DNA of 64,000 bases from Arthrobacter sp. B6 (GTDB taxonomy: Bacteria; Actinomycetota; Actinomycetes; Actinomycetales; Micrococcaceae): NCBI RefSeq assembly GCF_001663775.1, contig NZ_KV467168.1, positions 2,654,770-2,718,769 of the forward strand, in the 5' to 3' direction. The notes beneath the pieces were generated by a model. That model did not search any database. It saw only the letters and a program-made list of their open reading frames with translations, and had not been told where the DNA came from. Positions 33,181-42,185 of this stretch are shown in pieces. A program made the position numbers and the translations under genes. The stretch's first letter is position 1. Each line of letters begins with the position of its first letter.

Positions 33181-34287
33181 CTAGTCGACGGTCACGCGCA
33201 CCCGCTGCACCAAGTTGTTGCCCATCCCCTGGTAGTTCCAGTTCTGCCCCAGGGGCTGGGTGGCGCCGGTGGCGTCCGTGGCGCGGCAGGCCAGCTCGTG
33301 CTCGCCGGGATCAGCCACCCACGGCAGCGTCCACTTGCACCATGCGAAGGGCCCGGCCGGCTTTTCCAGCTGGGCGGTTGCCCACTTGCCGTCGATCCCC
33401 ACCTCAACGCGCGTCACGGCACCATGGCCGGACCAGGCCCTGCCGGTGAGCATCACCGGCCCGCGCGGGAGCACCCTGTTACGGGTGAAGAAGTCGGGGA
33501 TGCCTGGCGGAACCATCAGTGAACGGATCCTGATCCGCGAAACCGGTGTGCCGGCGTCGTCCGCGCTGTCCTGGTACCGGTACGCCGGCTGCTGCTGGTA
33601 ACCCGTGAAGGGGACCGTCACCACGTCAATGGACTCGAGCCATTTGACGCTCGTCATGCCGTACCAGCCCGGCACTACCAGGCGGAGGGGGTAGCCGTGC
33701 TGCGGGGGCAGCTCGCTGCCGTTCATCCGGTAGGCAAGCACGACGTCGGGACGCATCGCCTCGCGGATCGGCAGGCTCCGTGCGTAGCGCTGCCGGACGC
33801 CGCCCTGGATTCCGTCATCGGCGCCGGTGAAGACCACTTCCACGGCGTCGGGCAGCACGCCGGCCTTCGCGAGCAGGTAGGCCAACGGCACCCCGGTCCA
33901 TTCCGCCGTCCCCACCGCTTCCAGGATCCATGGCTGGCTCAATGGGCGCGGTTTGAGCAGGGACCGGCCATTGCCCGCGCATTCGAGCGTGACGGGGATG
34001 CTGATGGCCGGGTCCTTCTTGAGCGCGGCGAGGCTCAGCTCCAGTGACCGCTCCACGGCGCCCTTAACCTGCAGGTGCCAGGACGCGGCGTCGATGTCCG
34101 GGATGTCGAAGTGCGTGAGGACATAGTGGAGCCCGGGTGGTGTGATGTCACGGCGCAGCGCCTCCAGTGGCATGGAGTGGTTCCGGGCAGCCAGCTGGAG
34201 CTCCTCCGGGGTTAACGGCCCCGACGTTGGTTCGCCGGCATGCGGCGCGGGGCGTGCTGACTGGCGTTGCCTGTAGATCTGCTTCAT
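33181..34287 (-). CDS. Sulfite oxidase-like molybdopterin oxidoreductase
   Basis: The 368-residue protein has the molybdenum cofactor domain with the ligand cysteine in TLECAGNGRSLLKPRP (Cys103), then AVGTAEWTGVPLAYLLAKAGV, and the substrate-pocket stretch PPQHGYPLRLVVPGWYGMTSVKWLESI. A C-terminal dimerisation domain follows (VMLTGRAWSGHGAVTRVEVGIDGKW). These match sulfite oxidase/SorA-type enzymes. There is no heme-b5 domain and no evident signal peptide, so it may be cytoplasmic or use a start I cannot see. It is a single gene; no molybdopterin synthesis genes are nearby. Confidence 0.9.
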   Translation of the reverse strand: MKQIYRQRQSARPAPHAGEPTSGPLTPEELQLAARNHSMPLEALRRDITPPGLHYVLTHFDIPDIDAASWHLQVKGAVERSLELSLAALKKDPAISIPVTLECAGNGRSLLKPRPLSQPWILEAVGTAEWTGVPLAYLLAKAGVLPDAVEVVFTGADDGIQGGVRQRYARSLPIREAMRPDVVLAYRMNGSELPPQHGYPLRLVVPGWYGMTSVKWLESIDVVTVPFTGYQQQPAYRYQDSADDAGTPVSRIRIRSLMVPPGIPDFFTRNRVLPRGPVMLTGRAWSGHGAVTRVEVGIDGKWATAQLEKPAGPFAWCKWTLPWVADPGEHELACRATDATGATQPLGQNWNYQGMGNNLVQRVRVTVD

Positions 34288-34403
34288 GGCCGTGCGATTC
34301 TGCTCGATGAGGCTGAAGGTCCCTTCCCACAGGTTTACGCCGGGGTGCCCGTCGCCGTCAACGGCTGAGGCCTGCGATGGCAGATGCGGCCGTCAGCCCT
34401 CGG

Positions 34404-34462
34404 GTTTTTGTCCAGATACGGGCAGATAAAAGCCCCGAAAGTCTCCGTATCTGGACAAAAAC
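34404..34462. repeat. Perfect 18-bp inverted repeat
   Basis: Arms GTTTTTGTCCAGATACGG (34404-34421) and its exact complement (34445-34462) enclose a 23-base loop. It lies 20 bases after the stop of the aldo/keto reductase gene, so it may terminate it; read on the minus strand the arms end in T5. The loop contains a smaller AAAGCCCCGAAAG motif. Confidence 0.75.
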
Positions 34463-34481
34463 TCCAAAGTGGTGCCCGCTC

Positions 34482-35486
34482 CTAGGCTTCGCGCGCAGCG
34501 GGCGACTTGGTCTGCGCCGGGTCGCGTTCGGCCAGGGAGCCGATCGCATCGTCAATCTTCTTCAGGACCTGCGGCTCAAGCGTTACACCCGCGGCCGCGA
34601 CGCTGTCCGCGATCTGCTCCGGGCGTGACGCGCCCACGATGGCCGAGGCAACGTTCGGGTTCTGCAGGACCCATGCCACCGCGAGCTGCGGCATGGTGAG
34701 GCCGGCTTCCGCGGCGATCGGCTTGAGGTCCTGGACGCCGGCCAGGACGTCGTCGCGCATCCAGCGCTGGATCATCTTGGCGCCGCCCTTGTCATCCGTC
34801 GCACGGCTGCCTTCGGGGGCAGGCTGGCCGGGCAGGTACTTTCCGCTCAGCACACCTTGCGCCATGGGGGACCAGACGATCTGGGACACGCCGAGTTCCT
34901 CCGAGGCCGGCACCACCTCTGCCTCGATGACCCGCCAGAGCATGGAGTACTGCGGTTGGTTCGAGATCAGCTGGAAGCCCAGCTCCTTGGACAGTGCATG
35001 GCCTTCGCGGAGCTGCTCCGCGGTCCATTCGCTGACCCCGATGTACAGCGCTTTGCCCTGCCGCACAATATCCGCGAATGCCTGCATGGTTTCTTCCAGC
35101 GGCGTTTCGAAGTCGTACCGGTGGGCCTGGTAGAGGTCCACGTAGTCGGTCTGCAGCCTGCGTAGCGAACCGTTGATCGAGTCCATGATGTGCTTGCGGG
35201 ACAGGCCAAGATCGTTCTTGCCCTTGGGGCCGGTGGGGCCGTAGACCTTGGTGAATATCTCCAGGGACTCGCGGCGCTCGCCCTTCAGCGCGGCACCGAG
35301 TACGGTCTCCGCGGCAGTGTTGGCGTAGACGTCCGCCGTGTCGAACGTGCTGATGCCCGCGTCGAGGGCCGCCCGGACGCACTGGGTGGCGACGTCGTTC
35401 TCCACCTGTGAGCCGTGAGTCAGCCAGTTGCCGAACGTGATTTCTGAGACTTTGAAGCCGCTGTTTCCGAGGTATCTGAATTCCAT
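34482..35486 (-). CDS. Aldo/keto reductase (Kv-beta-like)
   Basis: This cytoplasmic NADPH-dependent oxidoreductase has 334 residues with the AKR barrel pattern. It has EFRYLGNSGFKVSEITFGNWLTHGSQ at the start, STFDTADVYANTAAETVLGAAL with the catalytic Asp and Tyr, the lysine in LEIFTKVYG, the QAHRYDFETPLEETMQAFADIVRQGKALYIGVSEW stretch, and the C-terminal cofactor part NPNVASAIVGASRPEQI. It resembles the Kv-beta/YghZ branch. The ATG at 35486 fits the conserved start better than the GTG three codons upstream. The substrate is unknown. Confidence 0.93.
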   Translation of the reverse strand: MEFRYLGNSGFKVSEITFGNWLTHGSQVENDVATQCVRAALDAGISTFDTADVYANTAAETVLGAALKGERRESLEIFTKVYGPTGPKGKNDLGLSRKHIMDSINGSLRRLQTDYVDLYQAHRYDFETPLEETMQAFADIVRQGKALYIGVSEWTAEQLREGHALSKELGFQLISNQPQYSMLWRVIEAEVVPASEELGVSQIVWSPMAQGVLSGKYLPGQPAPEGSRATDDKGGAKMIQRWMRDDVLAGVQDLKPIAAEAGLTMPQLAVAWVLQNPNVASAIVGASRPEQIADSVAAAGVTLEPQVLKKIDDAIGSLAERDPAQTKSPAAREA

Positions 35487-35565
35487 GGTTCTCACGCTAG
35501 CGGAGATGCGGGCTCGCGGAAAGGGCTTTCCAAAAGTACGACGGCGGTACGGCAGCCTCCGCGCT

Positions 35566-35715
35566 CAGCGGCGGCGGAGCTCGGCGTACTCCAGGGACGG
35601 GACAAAGACGTCGTCGCGGCGGCGGCGGAGCGCCCGGCCCACAACCTTTTCGGACTCGCCCTGGGAGTAAACGTCGGCTGTGTCCACCGCGGTGATGCCG
35701 GCGTCGGGGCGGCCT
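35566..35715 (-). pseudogene. Remnant of a second aldo/keto reductase
   Basis: On the minus strand this stretch reads RPDAGITAVDTADVYSQGES followed by EKVVGRALRRRRDDVFVPSL and ends at a stop. It matches the AKR region around the catalytic Asp and Tyr but has no N-terminal strand, no Lys region (truncated just before it) and no barrel. It differs from the intact neighbour (TADVYSQGES versus TADVYANTA), so it derives from another AKR subfamily and is a decay product or recombination scar. Confidence 0.7.
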
Positions 35716-35764
35716 GGATGATACTGATGCCTCCGCTCTGGTGGCCCCGGCGGGCGTTCCCAGC

Positions 35765-36607
35765 CTATGGACGGTCGGCGGGCAACTTCCCCTTGAGGAC
35801 CCTGGCGTGGCCGGAAAGTGACACCAGGGAACCGGTGTCCAGCGGGGACAGCGGCGCGGGAGCTGAAGGTTTTTTGAAGGACCGCGGTACGTCGTGTACC
35901 GGGTGGTCCTGGTGCAGCGCCGATTCCACCAGCGGGGCAACGGCCACCACCTTCTCTGCCGGCACTTCGGGATCAGGCAGGTCCCGGACAGAGATCCTGA
36001 TCTCGGGCGCGGCGGCCCGAGCCCGCGCGAGCGCCCGCGCGTCGGCTTCCGCGACGGCGGCGGCCCAGCCCTCTGCCAGCACCTGCGGTTCTCGGCGTGC
36101 CGCGGTCAGCAGGGGATGGTGCTCGACGGCGTGCCGGAAGCGCGGCTTCAGTTCGGACGGCTGCAGGGCGGCACGGCCGTTGCGCAGGACCCTGCGCCAG
36201 TCGCGCGGCGCGGTAACGGTGTTGGCACCGGTACCGCTGTGGGTGAGTGTGGCCGACAGGGCAGCGCCGGTCTTCGTCCGCAGGGCCGCGGTTTTGGCGC
36301 GAAGCACTCCGGCACGCCCCGGCTTTGCGGGCGAGGCTGCGGCAGCGCCGTCGTCGTGCTCTGCCACGGCGGGCCCCCCGGCCGAGGAGGCGGGCCCCGC
36401 TGGTCCGGTCAAACGGACGAGTGGCAGGGTTTCATTCCGGGGAAGCTTGCCGAAGAGGGCCATCACGGTGAGGGCAACGAGCCGCCCGACGCCGGCCAGG
36501 ACAAGGGTGGCAACAACCAGAAGGAACAGGCCAAAAAACATCAGGACCGCGAGGCCGAGCGTGCCAAAAAACGTCAGGTTAAGTGCGATGGTTGTTGAAT
36601 CTCCCAC
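35765..36607 (-). CDS. Membrane-anchored hypothetical protein
   Basis: I do not recognise a family. The 280-residue protein has one or two N-terminal hydrophobic segments (LTFFGTLGLAVLMFFGLFLLVVATLVLAGVGRLVAL) followed by a long Ala/Pro/Arg-rich region that looks cytoplasmic and partly disordered. I chose the GTG at 36607, with GGAGGGG four bases upstream, over a longer frame to 36649. The N-terminal membrane segment resembles that of the 100-residue protein at 40170-40472. Confidence 0.65.
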   Translation of the reverse strand: MGDSTTIALNLTFFGTLGLAVLMFFGLFLLVVATLVLAGVGRLVALTVMALFGKLPRNETLPLVRLTGPAGPASSAGGPAVAEHDDGAAAASPAKPGRAGVLRAKTAALRTKTGAALSATLTHSGTGANTVTAPRDWRRVLRNGRAALQPSELKPRFRHAVEHHPLLTAARREPQVLAEGWAAAVAEADARALARARAAAPEIRISVRDLPDPEVPAEKVVAVAPLVESALHQDHPVHDVPRSFKKPSAPAPLSPLDTGSLVSLSGHARVLKGKLPADRP

Positions 36608-36840
36608 GTCACCCCTCCAATCTGCCAGCAGCGGAGTCCGTGCCGGCACCCATCACCACGGGCAACAGCCCCTCCACTACCTTACGGACTATTTTTTGGC
36701 CCCGCCGCCGCCGGGAGGGGTGCGCCCAGGGTTGTTTCGAACCTGTTACCCGATATGACAACGCCACACCCGCCTATAGTCGTCAAAGAGACTCGAAGGC
36801 CTTGTCGGCTGGCTTTCGGGACCATCCTGACAGGAGCATC

Positions 36841-37242
36841 ATGCCCGAAAATCCAGCCACCGCGCGCAGCTGTTTCTGCCTGTCCGGTGAGATGTATGCC
36901 GAGTGCTGCGGGCGCTTCCACAGCGGGCAGGCGGACGCAGCCACCGCCGAGCAGTTGATGAGGTCGCGGTACAGCGCGTTTGTCCTGCTCGACGCCGGCT
37001 ACCTTCTGCGCACGTGGCATCCGGACACTGCGCCGCCCGAGCTGGAACTGGACCCGGCCATGGAATGGCGGCGCCTGGATATCCTGTCCACCAGCCGCGG
37101 CGGGCCACTGGACACAGAGGGGACCGTGGAGTTCAAAGCCCATTTCCGGCACGACGACGCACGGGGAGTCCACCACGAAACCAGCCGTTTCGTGCGCCAG
37201 AACCGCCGCTGGTACTACGTGGACGCCGTCCTCCTCGCCTAG
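36841..37242 (+). CDS. YchJ family (UPF0225) SEC-C type protein
   Basis: The 133-residue protein has the cysteine-rich start ARSCFCLSGEMYAECCGRFHSG, followed by AEQLMRSRYSAFVLLDAGYLLRTWHPDTAP and the NTF2-like end DTEGTVEFKAHFRHDDARGVHHETSRFVRQNRRWYYVDA. These are the YchJ signature elements, with a zinc-binding SEC-C-like motif. Function is unknown. The ATG at 36841 has CAGGAG just upstream; an open frame extends to 36583 but is probably non-coding. Its stop overlaps the stop of the convergent membrane gene by four bases. Confidence 0.88.
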   Translation: MPENPATARSCFCLSGEMYAECCGRFHSGQADAATAEQLMRSRYSAFVLLDAGYLLRTWHPDTAPPELELDPAMEWRRLDILSTSRGGPLDTEGTVEFKAHFRHDDARGVHHETSRFVRQNRRWYYVDAVLLA

Positions 37243-38039
37243 CCCTCGCTGTAGGTTTCGTCCGGAGTGAAGCCGGCCTTGTCCACCTTGCGGTGGAAAC
37301 GCATGCCCGCCAGACCTCCCAGCACGGCTCCTATCAGCGCGATCAAAGCCACCACCACGGCGGCAATGATGCTGGTGATGGTCAGTTCGCCTTCATTGAC
37401 GGGGATGCGCGGGAAGCTGTTCAGGTTGGCAAGGACGTTGAACTGCTGGCCTGCGACGAGTCCCAGGATGGCGATGACCACCGCCGCAATGAGCGCCCAG
37501 ATCCAGACCATGAACCCCTGCTTGGCACCGTTGAAGCGTGCCATCCGCCCTGCCACGTAGCCGCCGGAATAGTAGGAGACGAACAGGATCACCAGCAGGA
37601 CGATGATGCCCACCAGCCCGACGGTGCCGTTCGTGGCCACCTGGTTGACGGCATCGTTGACATCGGCGTTGTTGGCCAGGCCCACGGCGGTTCCGGCCGC
37701 GGCAACGAAGGCGGTGAGCAGGACCGCCATGCCTGTGGCCGTCAGCCAGCCGAAGAATGCGGAGCCCACCTTGATGCCGCCGAACTGCTCCTTTTCCCGG
37801 GCCACCGCGGTCTGCCTGTCGGTGACATTCGGGTCAGTCACGCTTGGGTAGGCCGCTGTGCTGTCGGTGGCGCCTGGTTCGGCCACGTACCCGGGCTCGC
37901 CGTAGGCAGCCGGCGTCTGTTCATAGGCCTGCGTGGGCTGCCCTCCGGCGAAGGTTTCATCGCGGGCGCTTTCGCTCCGTGGATTTTCACCCTGGGTCCG
38001 CCGCGGAAGGTTGTCCTCTGGTCCAATTGAGCTGCTCAT
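37239..38039 (-). CDS. Integral membrane protein with disordered N-terminus
   Basis: The 266-residue protein starts with about 90 polar residues (Ser, Pro, Tyr, Glu-rich) that are probably cytoplasmic and disordered. It then has four or five hydrophobic helices, including GWLTATGMAVLLTAFVAAAGTAVGLANNADVNDAVNQVA and a Gly-rich SYYSGGYVAGRMARFNGAKQGFMVWIWALI. This is a common actinobacterial YrzE-like architecture of unknown function. The ATG at 38039 is preferred to a TTG four codons upstream. It is convergent with ychJ. Confidence 0.75.
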   Translation of the reverse strand: MSSSIGPEDNLPRRTQGENPRSESARDETFAGGQPTQAYEQTPAAYGEPGYVAEPGATDSTAAYPSVTDPNVTDRQTAVAREKEQFGGIKVGSAFFGWLTATGMAVLLTAFVAAAGTAVGLANNADVNDAVNQVATNGTVGLVGIIVLLVILFVSYYSGGYVAGRMARFNGAKQGFMVWIWALIAAVVIAILGLVAGQQFNVLANLNSFPRIPVNEGELTITSIIAAVVVALIALIGAVLGGLAGMRFHRKVDKAGFTPDETYSEG

Positions 38040-38090
38040 GGCACAACTCAACCACTGGTCAGGGCAGATAACAAGGATGCTTACTATTTT

Positions 38091-40106
38091 CTACCGGTAC
38101 CGACGGTGCAGGTTTTCCTTTGTTGAAGCCTTCGGAGCGGCGTCCGCGATCCACGGCCCGGTACCTTCCGACTGGTCCAGGACGCCGGCCTCAAGCCAGG
38201 TGTAATCCCCGGCCAGGACCTTGCGCGAGAGGTGGTGGTCGCCGTCGTCCGTGTTGCGCCAGAGCTGATCGAAATACTCGTCAACCCGGACCCGGGCCTG
38301 TTCGCAGTACGCCTCTGCCAGTTCGTAGGCGCTGGCTGCCCGTTCCGGTGCGGTGTGGAGAATCATCTCCGCCCGTGAGCAGCATGCGGCCATGGCAAAC
38401 AGCTCAGCGCCGATATCCACCACCCGGCCCAGGAACGCCTGCTTGTGCTCGAGCCTGGCCTGCCAGCGTCCCATGCCATAGAACGTCTGCCGCGCCAGCT
38501 TGCGCGAGGAGCGCTCCACAAAGCGCAACTGCTTGGCCAGCCGCCCGAATTCGCTGTAGGAGCGGGGGTCCATTCCCGCCCCGGCCACCAGTTTGGGCAG
38601 CCACCTGGCGTAGAAGCCGGATGCCCCGATGGCGGCCTTAGCCTTGTCCTGAAGGCTTGCGTCCACCGATGCGAGGTCCCCGGCGGCGGCCAGGTGGGCG
38701 TCCACCGCTTCGCGGGCGATGAGCAGTTTCATGATCTCGGACGAGCCCTCAAAGATCCGGTTGATCCGGAGGTCCCTCAGCTGCTGCTCGGCCGGCACCG
38801 CGCGTTCACCCCGCGCTTCCAGGGACTCCGCCGTCTCGAAGCCCCGGCCGCCGCGGATCTGGACGAGTTCATCGGCGATGCGGCAGCTGATCTCCGTGGA
38901 CCACAGCTTGGCCAGGGCGGCTTCGATCCTGACGTCCTTCTGCCCGGCGTCGGCGAGCTCCGCGGACAGCTCGAAGACGGCGTCAAGGGCGAAGGCGGAC
39001 GCAGCGATGAACGCGATTTTCTTGCCCACCGCCTCGTGTTTGCCTACCGGTTGGCCCCACTGGGTGCGGGCGTTGGACCATTCGCGGGCGATTTTCAGGC
39101 TCCAGCGGCCCGAGGCGACGCACAGTGCAGGAATGGAGAGGCGGCCCGTGTTGAGCGTGGTCAACGCGATTTTCAGTCCCTGGCCTTCACGCCCCAGCCT
39201 GTTCGCCGCGGGAACCCGCACCTGATGGAACCGGGTTACCCCGTTTTCGATGCCGCGCAGCCCCATAAAGCTGTTGCGGTTCTCCACGGTAATGCCGGGA
39301 GAGTCCATTTCCACCACAAAGGCACTGATGCCGCCCTTGTGCTTCGTGCCGTCAGAGTCGGTGTGGGCCGGCACCAGGGCCATCACCACCACAAGCTCGG
39401 CGATCACACCGTTGGTGGTCCAGAGTTTCACGCCGTCCAGGAGGTAGGCCTCGCCGTCGTCCGTGGGGATTGCCGTGCTGCCCATCCGGGCAGGATCGCT
39501 GCCCACGTCCGGTTCTGTCAGCAGGAAGGCGGTAATGGCGCCGGACGCGCAGCGGGGCAGGTATTCCCGCTTCTGCTCCGGAGTTCCGAAGACCTTCACG
39601 GGTTCGGGTACGCCGATGGACTGGTGGGCGGACAGCAGGGCCCCAAGGCTCGGGTGCACGCTGCCCAGCAAGGCAAGGGCCCGGCCGTAGTACACCAGGG
39701 AGAGGCCCAAGCCGCCGTATTCCTGCGGGATCTTCATGCCAAAGGCGCCGAGGTCCGCCAGCGTTCTGAGGTATTCGTCCGGGATCTTGTCGTCCCGCTC
39801 GATCACGCGGCCGGACATCGTGCGGGCATATGCCTCGATCCGTGCCATGAACGCTTCGCCGCGCTCGACGTCGTCCTCCTTGGCTGTGGGCCAGGGGTGG
39901 ACGAGGCTGAGGTCGAAGTTGCCCAGGTAGAGTCCCTTGGCGAAGCTGGGCCGTTCCCATTCAGTCTGCCGGGCAGCCTCGGTTATGGCCCGGGCATCCG
40001 CCGCGGTTGCGCCGGATCCGATACTGCTCGTGGCGACGGGGACATCTGCCTCCGGGGCGTCTGCGGCAGGTGCGCTGGCGGCGGGACTGTCGGTGGCGGA
40101 GCTCAT
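38091..40106 (-). CDS. Acyl-CoA dehydrogenase, long (VLCAD/ACAD9-like)
   Basis: This FAD-dependent beta-oxidation enzyme introduces the 2,3 double bond into acyl-CoA. At 671 residues it is longer than usual short- and medium-chain forms (about 390) and resembles VLCAD/ACAD9 with a C-terminal helical extension. Visible are IPQEYGGLGLSLVYYGRALALLGSVHPSLGALLSAHQSIG, FLLTEPDVGSDPARM (substrate/FAD loop), LDGVKLWTTNGVIAELVVVMA, TQWGQPVGKHEAVGKKIA, and ELVQIRGGRGFETAESLEARGE. AGAGGAGAT lies before the ATG at 40106, which I prefer to the ORF end at 40145. The substrate chain length is inferred. Confidence 0.92.
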   Translation of the reverse strand: MSSATDSPAASAPAADAPEADVPVATSSIGSGATAADARAITEAARQTEWERPSFAKGLYLGNFDLSLVHPWPTAKEDDVERGEAFMARIEAYARTMSGRVIERDDKIPDEYLRTLADLGAFGMKIPQEYGGLGLSLVYYGRALALLGSVHPSLGALLSAHQSIGVPEPVKVFGTPEQKREYLPRCASGAITAFLLTEPDVGSDPARMGSTAIPTDDGEAYLLDGVKLWTTNGVIAELVVVMALVPAHTDSDGTKHKGGISAFVVEMDSPGITVENRNSFMGLRGIENGVTRFHQVRVPAANRLGREGQGLKIALTTLNTGRLSIPALCVASGRWSLKIAREWSNARTQWGQPVGKHEAVGKKIAFIAASAFALDAVFELSAELADAGQKDVRIEAALAKLWSTEISCRIADELVQIRGGRGFETAESLEARGERAVPAEQQLRDLRINRIFEGSSEIMKLLIAREAVDAHLAAAGDLASVDASLQDKAKAAIGASGFYARWLPKLVAGAGMDPRSYSEFGRLAKQLRFVERSSRKLARQTFYGMGRWQARLEHKQAFLGRVVDIGAELFAMAACCSRAEMILHTAPERAASAYELAEAYCEQARVRVDEYFDQLWRNTDDGDHHLSRKVLAGDYTWLEAGVLDQSEGTGPWIADAAPKASTKENLHRRYR

Positions 40107-40169
40107 GGGGTATCTCCTCTGCCCGGGATGGCCGGTTCCAGCCATGGATCCGCCGGGTTGGAGAACCCT

Positions 40170-40472
40170 TTAGCTGTCCCTCAATATTACCCGCGGGTAG
40201 CTACCGGTGCTAGGGGTGGGCTGACCCTGGAAATCGCCGGGAATCTCCACCGTGGAGGCATGATGCACCAGCCTGTCCCAGCCATTGTTCAATCCGTGGA
40301 CCACGGCCAGCAACGTGCTGGAGGCGAGGAACCAGCCGAGCTTGCCTACTCCCACCAGGATCAGGGCCAGGAATCCTGCCGTCAGGACGAAGGCCGCCAG
40401 GACCAGGGCAAACACCAGCGTTCCGATGAACACCATGGTGGCCGTCTCCACTGCACTTAAGTCGAACTGCAT
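40170..40472 (-). CDS. Small membrane protein
   Basis: The 100-residue protein has one long or two short hydrophobic segments (MVFIGTLVFALVLAAFVLTAGFLALILVGVGKLGWFLASSTLLAVV) and a polar C-terminal tail. I recognise no named domain. The FIGTL...LVGVGKL pattern resembles the N-terminus of the protein at 35765-36607. It lies between the acyl-CoA dehydrogenase and the divergent jetABC operon. Confidence 0.65.
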   Translation of the reverse strand: MQFDLSAVETATMVFIGTLVFALVLAAFVLTAGFLALILVGVGKLGWFLASSTLLAVVHGLNNGWDRLVHHASTVEIPGDFQGQPTPSTGSYPRVILRDS

Positions 40473-40725
40473 TCTTCCCCCTGCTGCGCCATTGCCTCGG
40501 TTGGATCAGTAGCACGAGCGTAGGGGCTGCCCGGCGTCTCCAACCAGACCTGCCCCGCCTGAACAGCCGGTTGATATGGGATCGCAATGCTACCGGCACG
40601 TAGGTCACGGAGTGGTCGCGGAACCCTCCCCGTCGGGGGAGGGAAGGCTCTGCGTTAACCTTGTAGTTGGCAGTTTTCGTTCCAGCCCGCTGCCCACCCA
40701 CCCCAACAGCTGAAAGAGAGAGTGC

Positions 40726-42183
40726 GTGCCCCGCTCTGCCCGGTCATCCGCTGACGCAATCAGCGCCCGGCTCAGGGACCTGGAACTCCTCACCCAGGGA
40801 CCCGCCTGGGCGCTCACGCGCTCCGCCCCCTGGGTGATCGCCGTGCTGCAGGCGTCCTTTACCCGCACCCGTCCGCAGGTTCAGCTCGAAGAGTTCCATG
40901 CCGACGTCGACTCCTTCCTTGAGCAGCTCCGGCGCCAGGAACCGGGCCTGGGCGGGGCCAACGGGACGCCTTCGGGGAAAAAGTACGCGGACGAATGGAC
41001 ACGCAAGCACTTCCTGACCCGCCGAAACCAGTCGGGGCAGATCGTCTACGAGGTCACCGAGCCCGCCGCCCGTGTGCTCGCATTCCTTGACAGCCTGTCC
41101 AGCGAGCGGTCCACGCTGAACGGTTCCCGGCTGGGCACGCTCCTGGGTGACGTGGAGAAACTGGCCAACGAGACCAACCCGGACCAGAGCGCCCGGCTGG
41201 AATCCCTTGAGGAAGAGATCGAGGAGAGGCAGCAGTTGATCCAGGACATCAGCTCCGGCGATTTCGACGGCCTGCTGGACGACGACGAAGCCGTGGAGGC
41301 CGCCGGCAACATCCTGGACCTCGCCGCGAGCCTGCCCGCGGACTACAAGAAGATGCGCGACCGGATCGAGGAACTGGTGGGCGGGCTGCGCAACCAGATC
41401 ATTGAGGAGTCGCTCAGCAAGGGCGCCACCATGGCGCAGGTGCTCGAGGCAGACAAGCGGCTCCGGCAGAGTCCCGAGGGAAGGACATTCCGCTCCTTTA
41501 CCGCGTTCCTTGAGGACCCGCAGCAGCAGCTGCGGTTCCGTTCGGCGATCGGTGAGGTCCTCAGCAGGCAGTTCGCCGACGACCTCTCGCCCGAGGACCG
41601 CGAGACCCTGAAGAACCTGGTGGCCGAGCTCCGCCACCAACACAGCCAGATCCAGCGGATATACGGCAAGCTCAGCGAAAGCCTGAACACGTACGTCCAG
41701 AGCGACGACTTCCGCCAGTCCGTCCGGCTCCGGAAGGTGCTTCGCGAGGCCGAACAGGCCATCCGGTCCCTGCCGTACGAGAGGGAACGCCCTGGCCTGC
41801 TGCCCGGCCCCGTGCTGTTTAACGCCGGCTTCGAATCGCTGGCCATGGTCAAGCTGTACGATCCGGACGAGTTCGCCGTTCCGCCCAAGCTGGCGGACCC
41901 CATCGCCTTCAGCGACTCCGACCGCGTGCGCTCGCCGAGGACAGGCAAGGCCCGGCCCGGGGCCATCAAAGCGGCCGTCGCCGGCGCTGCCACGCTGTCC
42001 GAGGCCTGGGCCCAGCTGCCGCCGGAGGAGCAGCACATCAACTCCATCCGGGCCCTGCTTTCGCATGCCCTCCAGGAGGGCGCGGGCTTCGACCGCGATA
42101 CCTGGGATGGCCTCGACTTCCACCAGATAGACGGCACCACCCGCAAGGCATACCTGCCGGTGGTCACCCTCAAGAAGGATTGA
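40726..42183 (+). CDS. jetA: Wadjet/MksF kleisin-type subunit, DUF3375
   Basis: The 485-residue protein matches the DUF3375 (JetA/MksF) pattern: [51 protein letters not shown], the motif [38 protein letters not shown], and [18 protein letters not shown]. In characterised Wadjet complexes JetA is the kleisin that bridges the two JetC ATPase heads. The GTG start at 40726 follows an AGAGAGAG ribosome binding site. Its stop is two bases before the jetB ATG. It opens a three-gene operon with JetB and JetC, on the opposite strand to the preceding membrane gene. Confidence 0.9.
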   Translation: MPRSARSSADAISARLRDLELLTQGPAWALTRSAPWVIAVLQASFTRTRPQVQLEEFHADVDSFLEQLRRQEPGLGGANGTPSGKKYADEWTRKHFLTRRNQSGQIVYEVTEPAARVLAFLDSLSSERSTLNGSRLGTLLGDVEKLANETNPDQSARLESLEEEIEERQQLIQDISSGDFDGLLDDDEAVEAAGNILDLAASLPADYKKMRDRIEELVGGLRNQIIEESLSKGATMAQVLEADKRLRQSPEGRTFRSFTAFLEDPQQQLRFRSAIGEVLSRQFADDLSPEDRETLKNLVAELRHQHSQIQRIYGKLSESLNTYVQSDDFRQSVRLRKVLREAEQAIRSLPYERERPGLLPGPVLFNAGFESLAMVKLYDPDEFAVPPKLADPIAFSDSDRVRSPRTGKARPGAIKAAVAGAATLSEAWAQLPPEEQHINSIRALLSHALQEGAGFDRDTWDGLDFHQIDGTTRKAYLPVVTLKKD

Positions 42184-42185
42184 CG

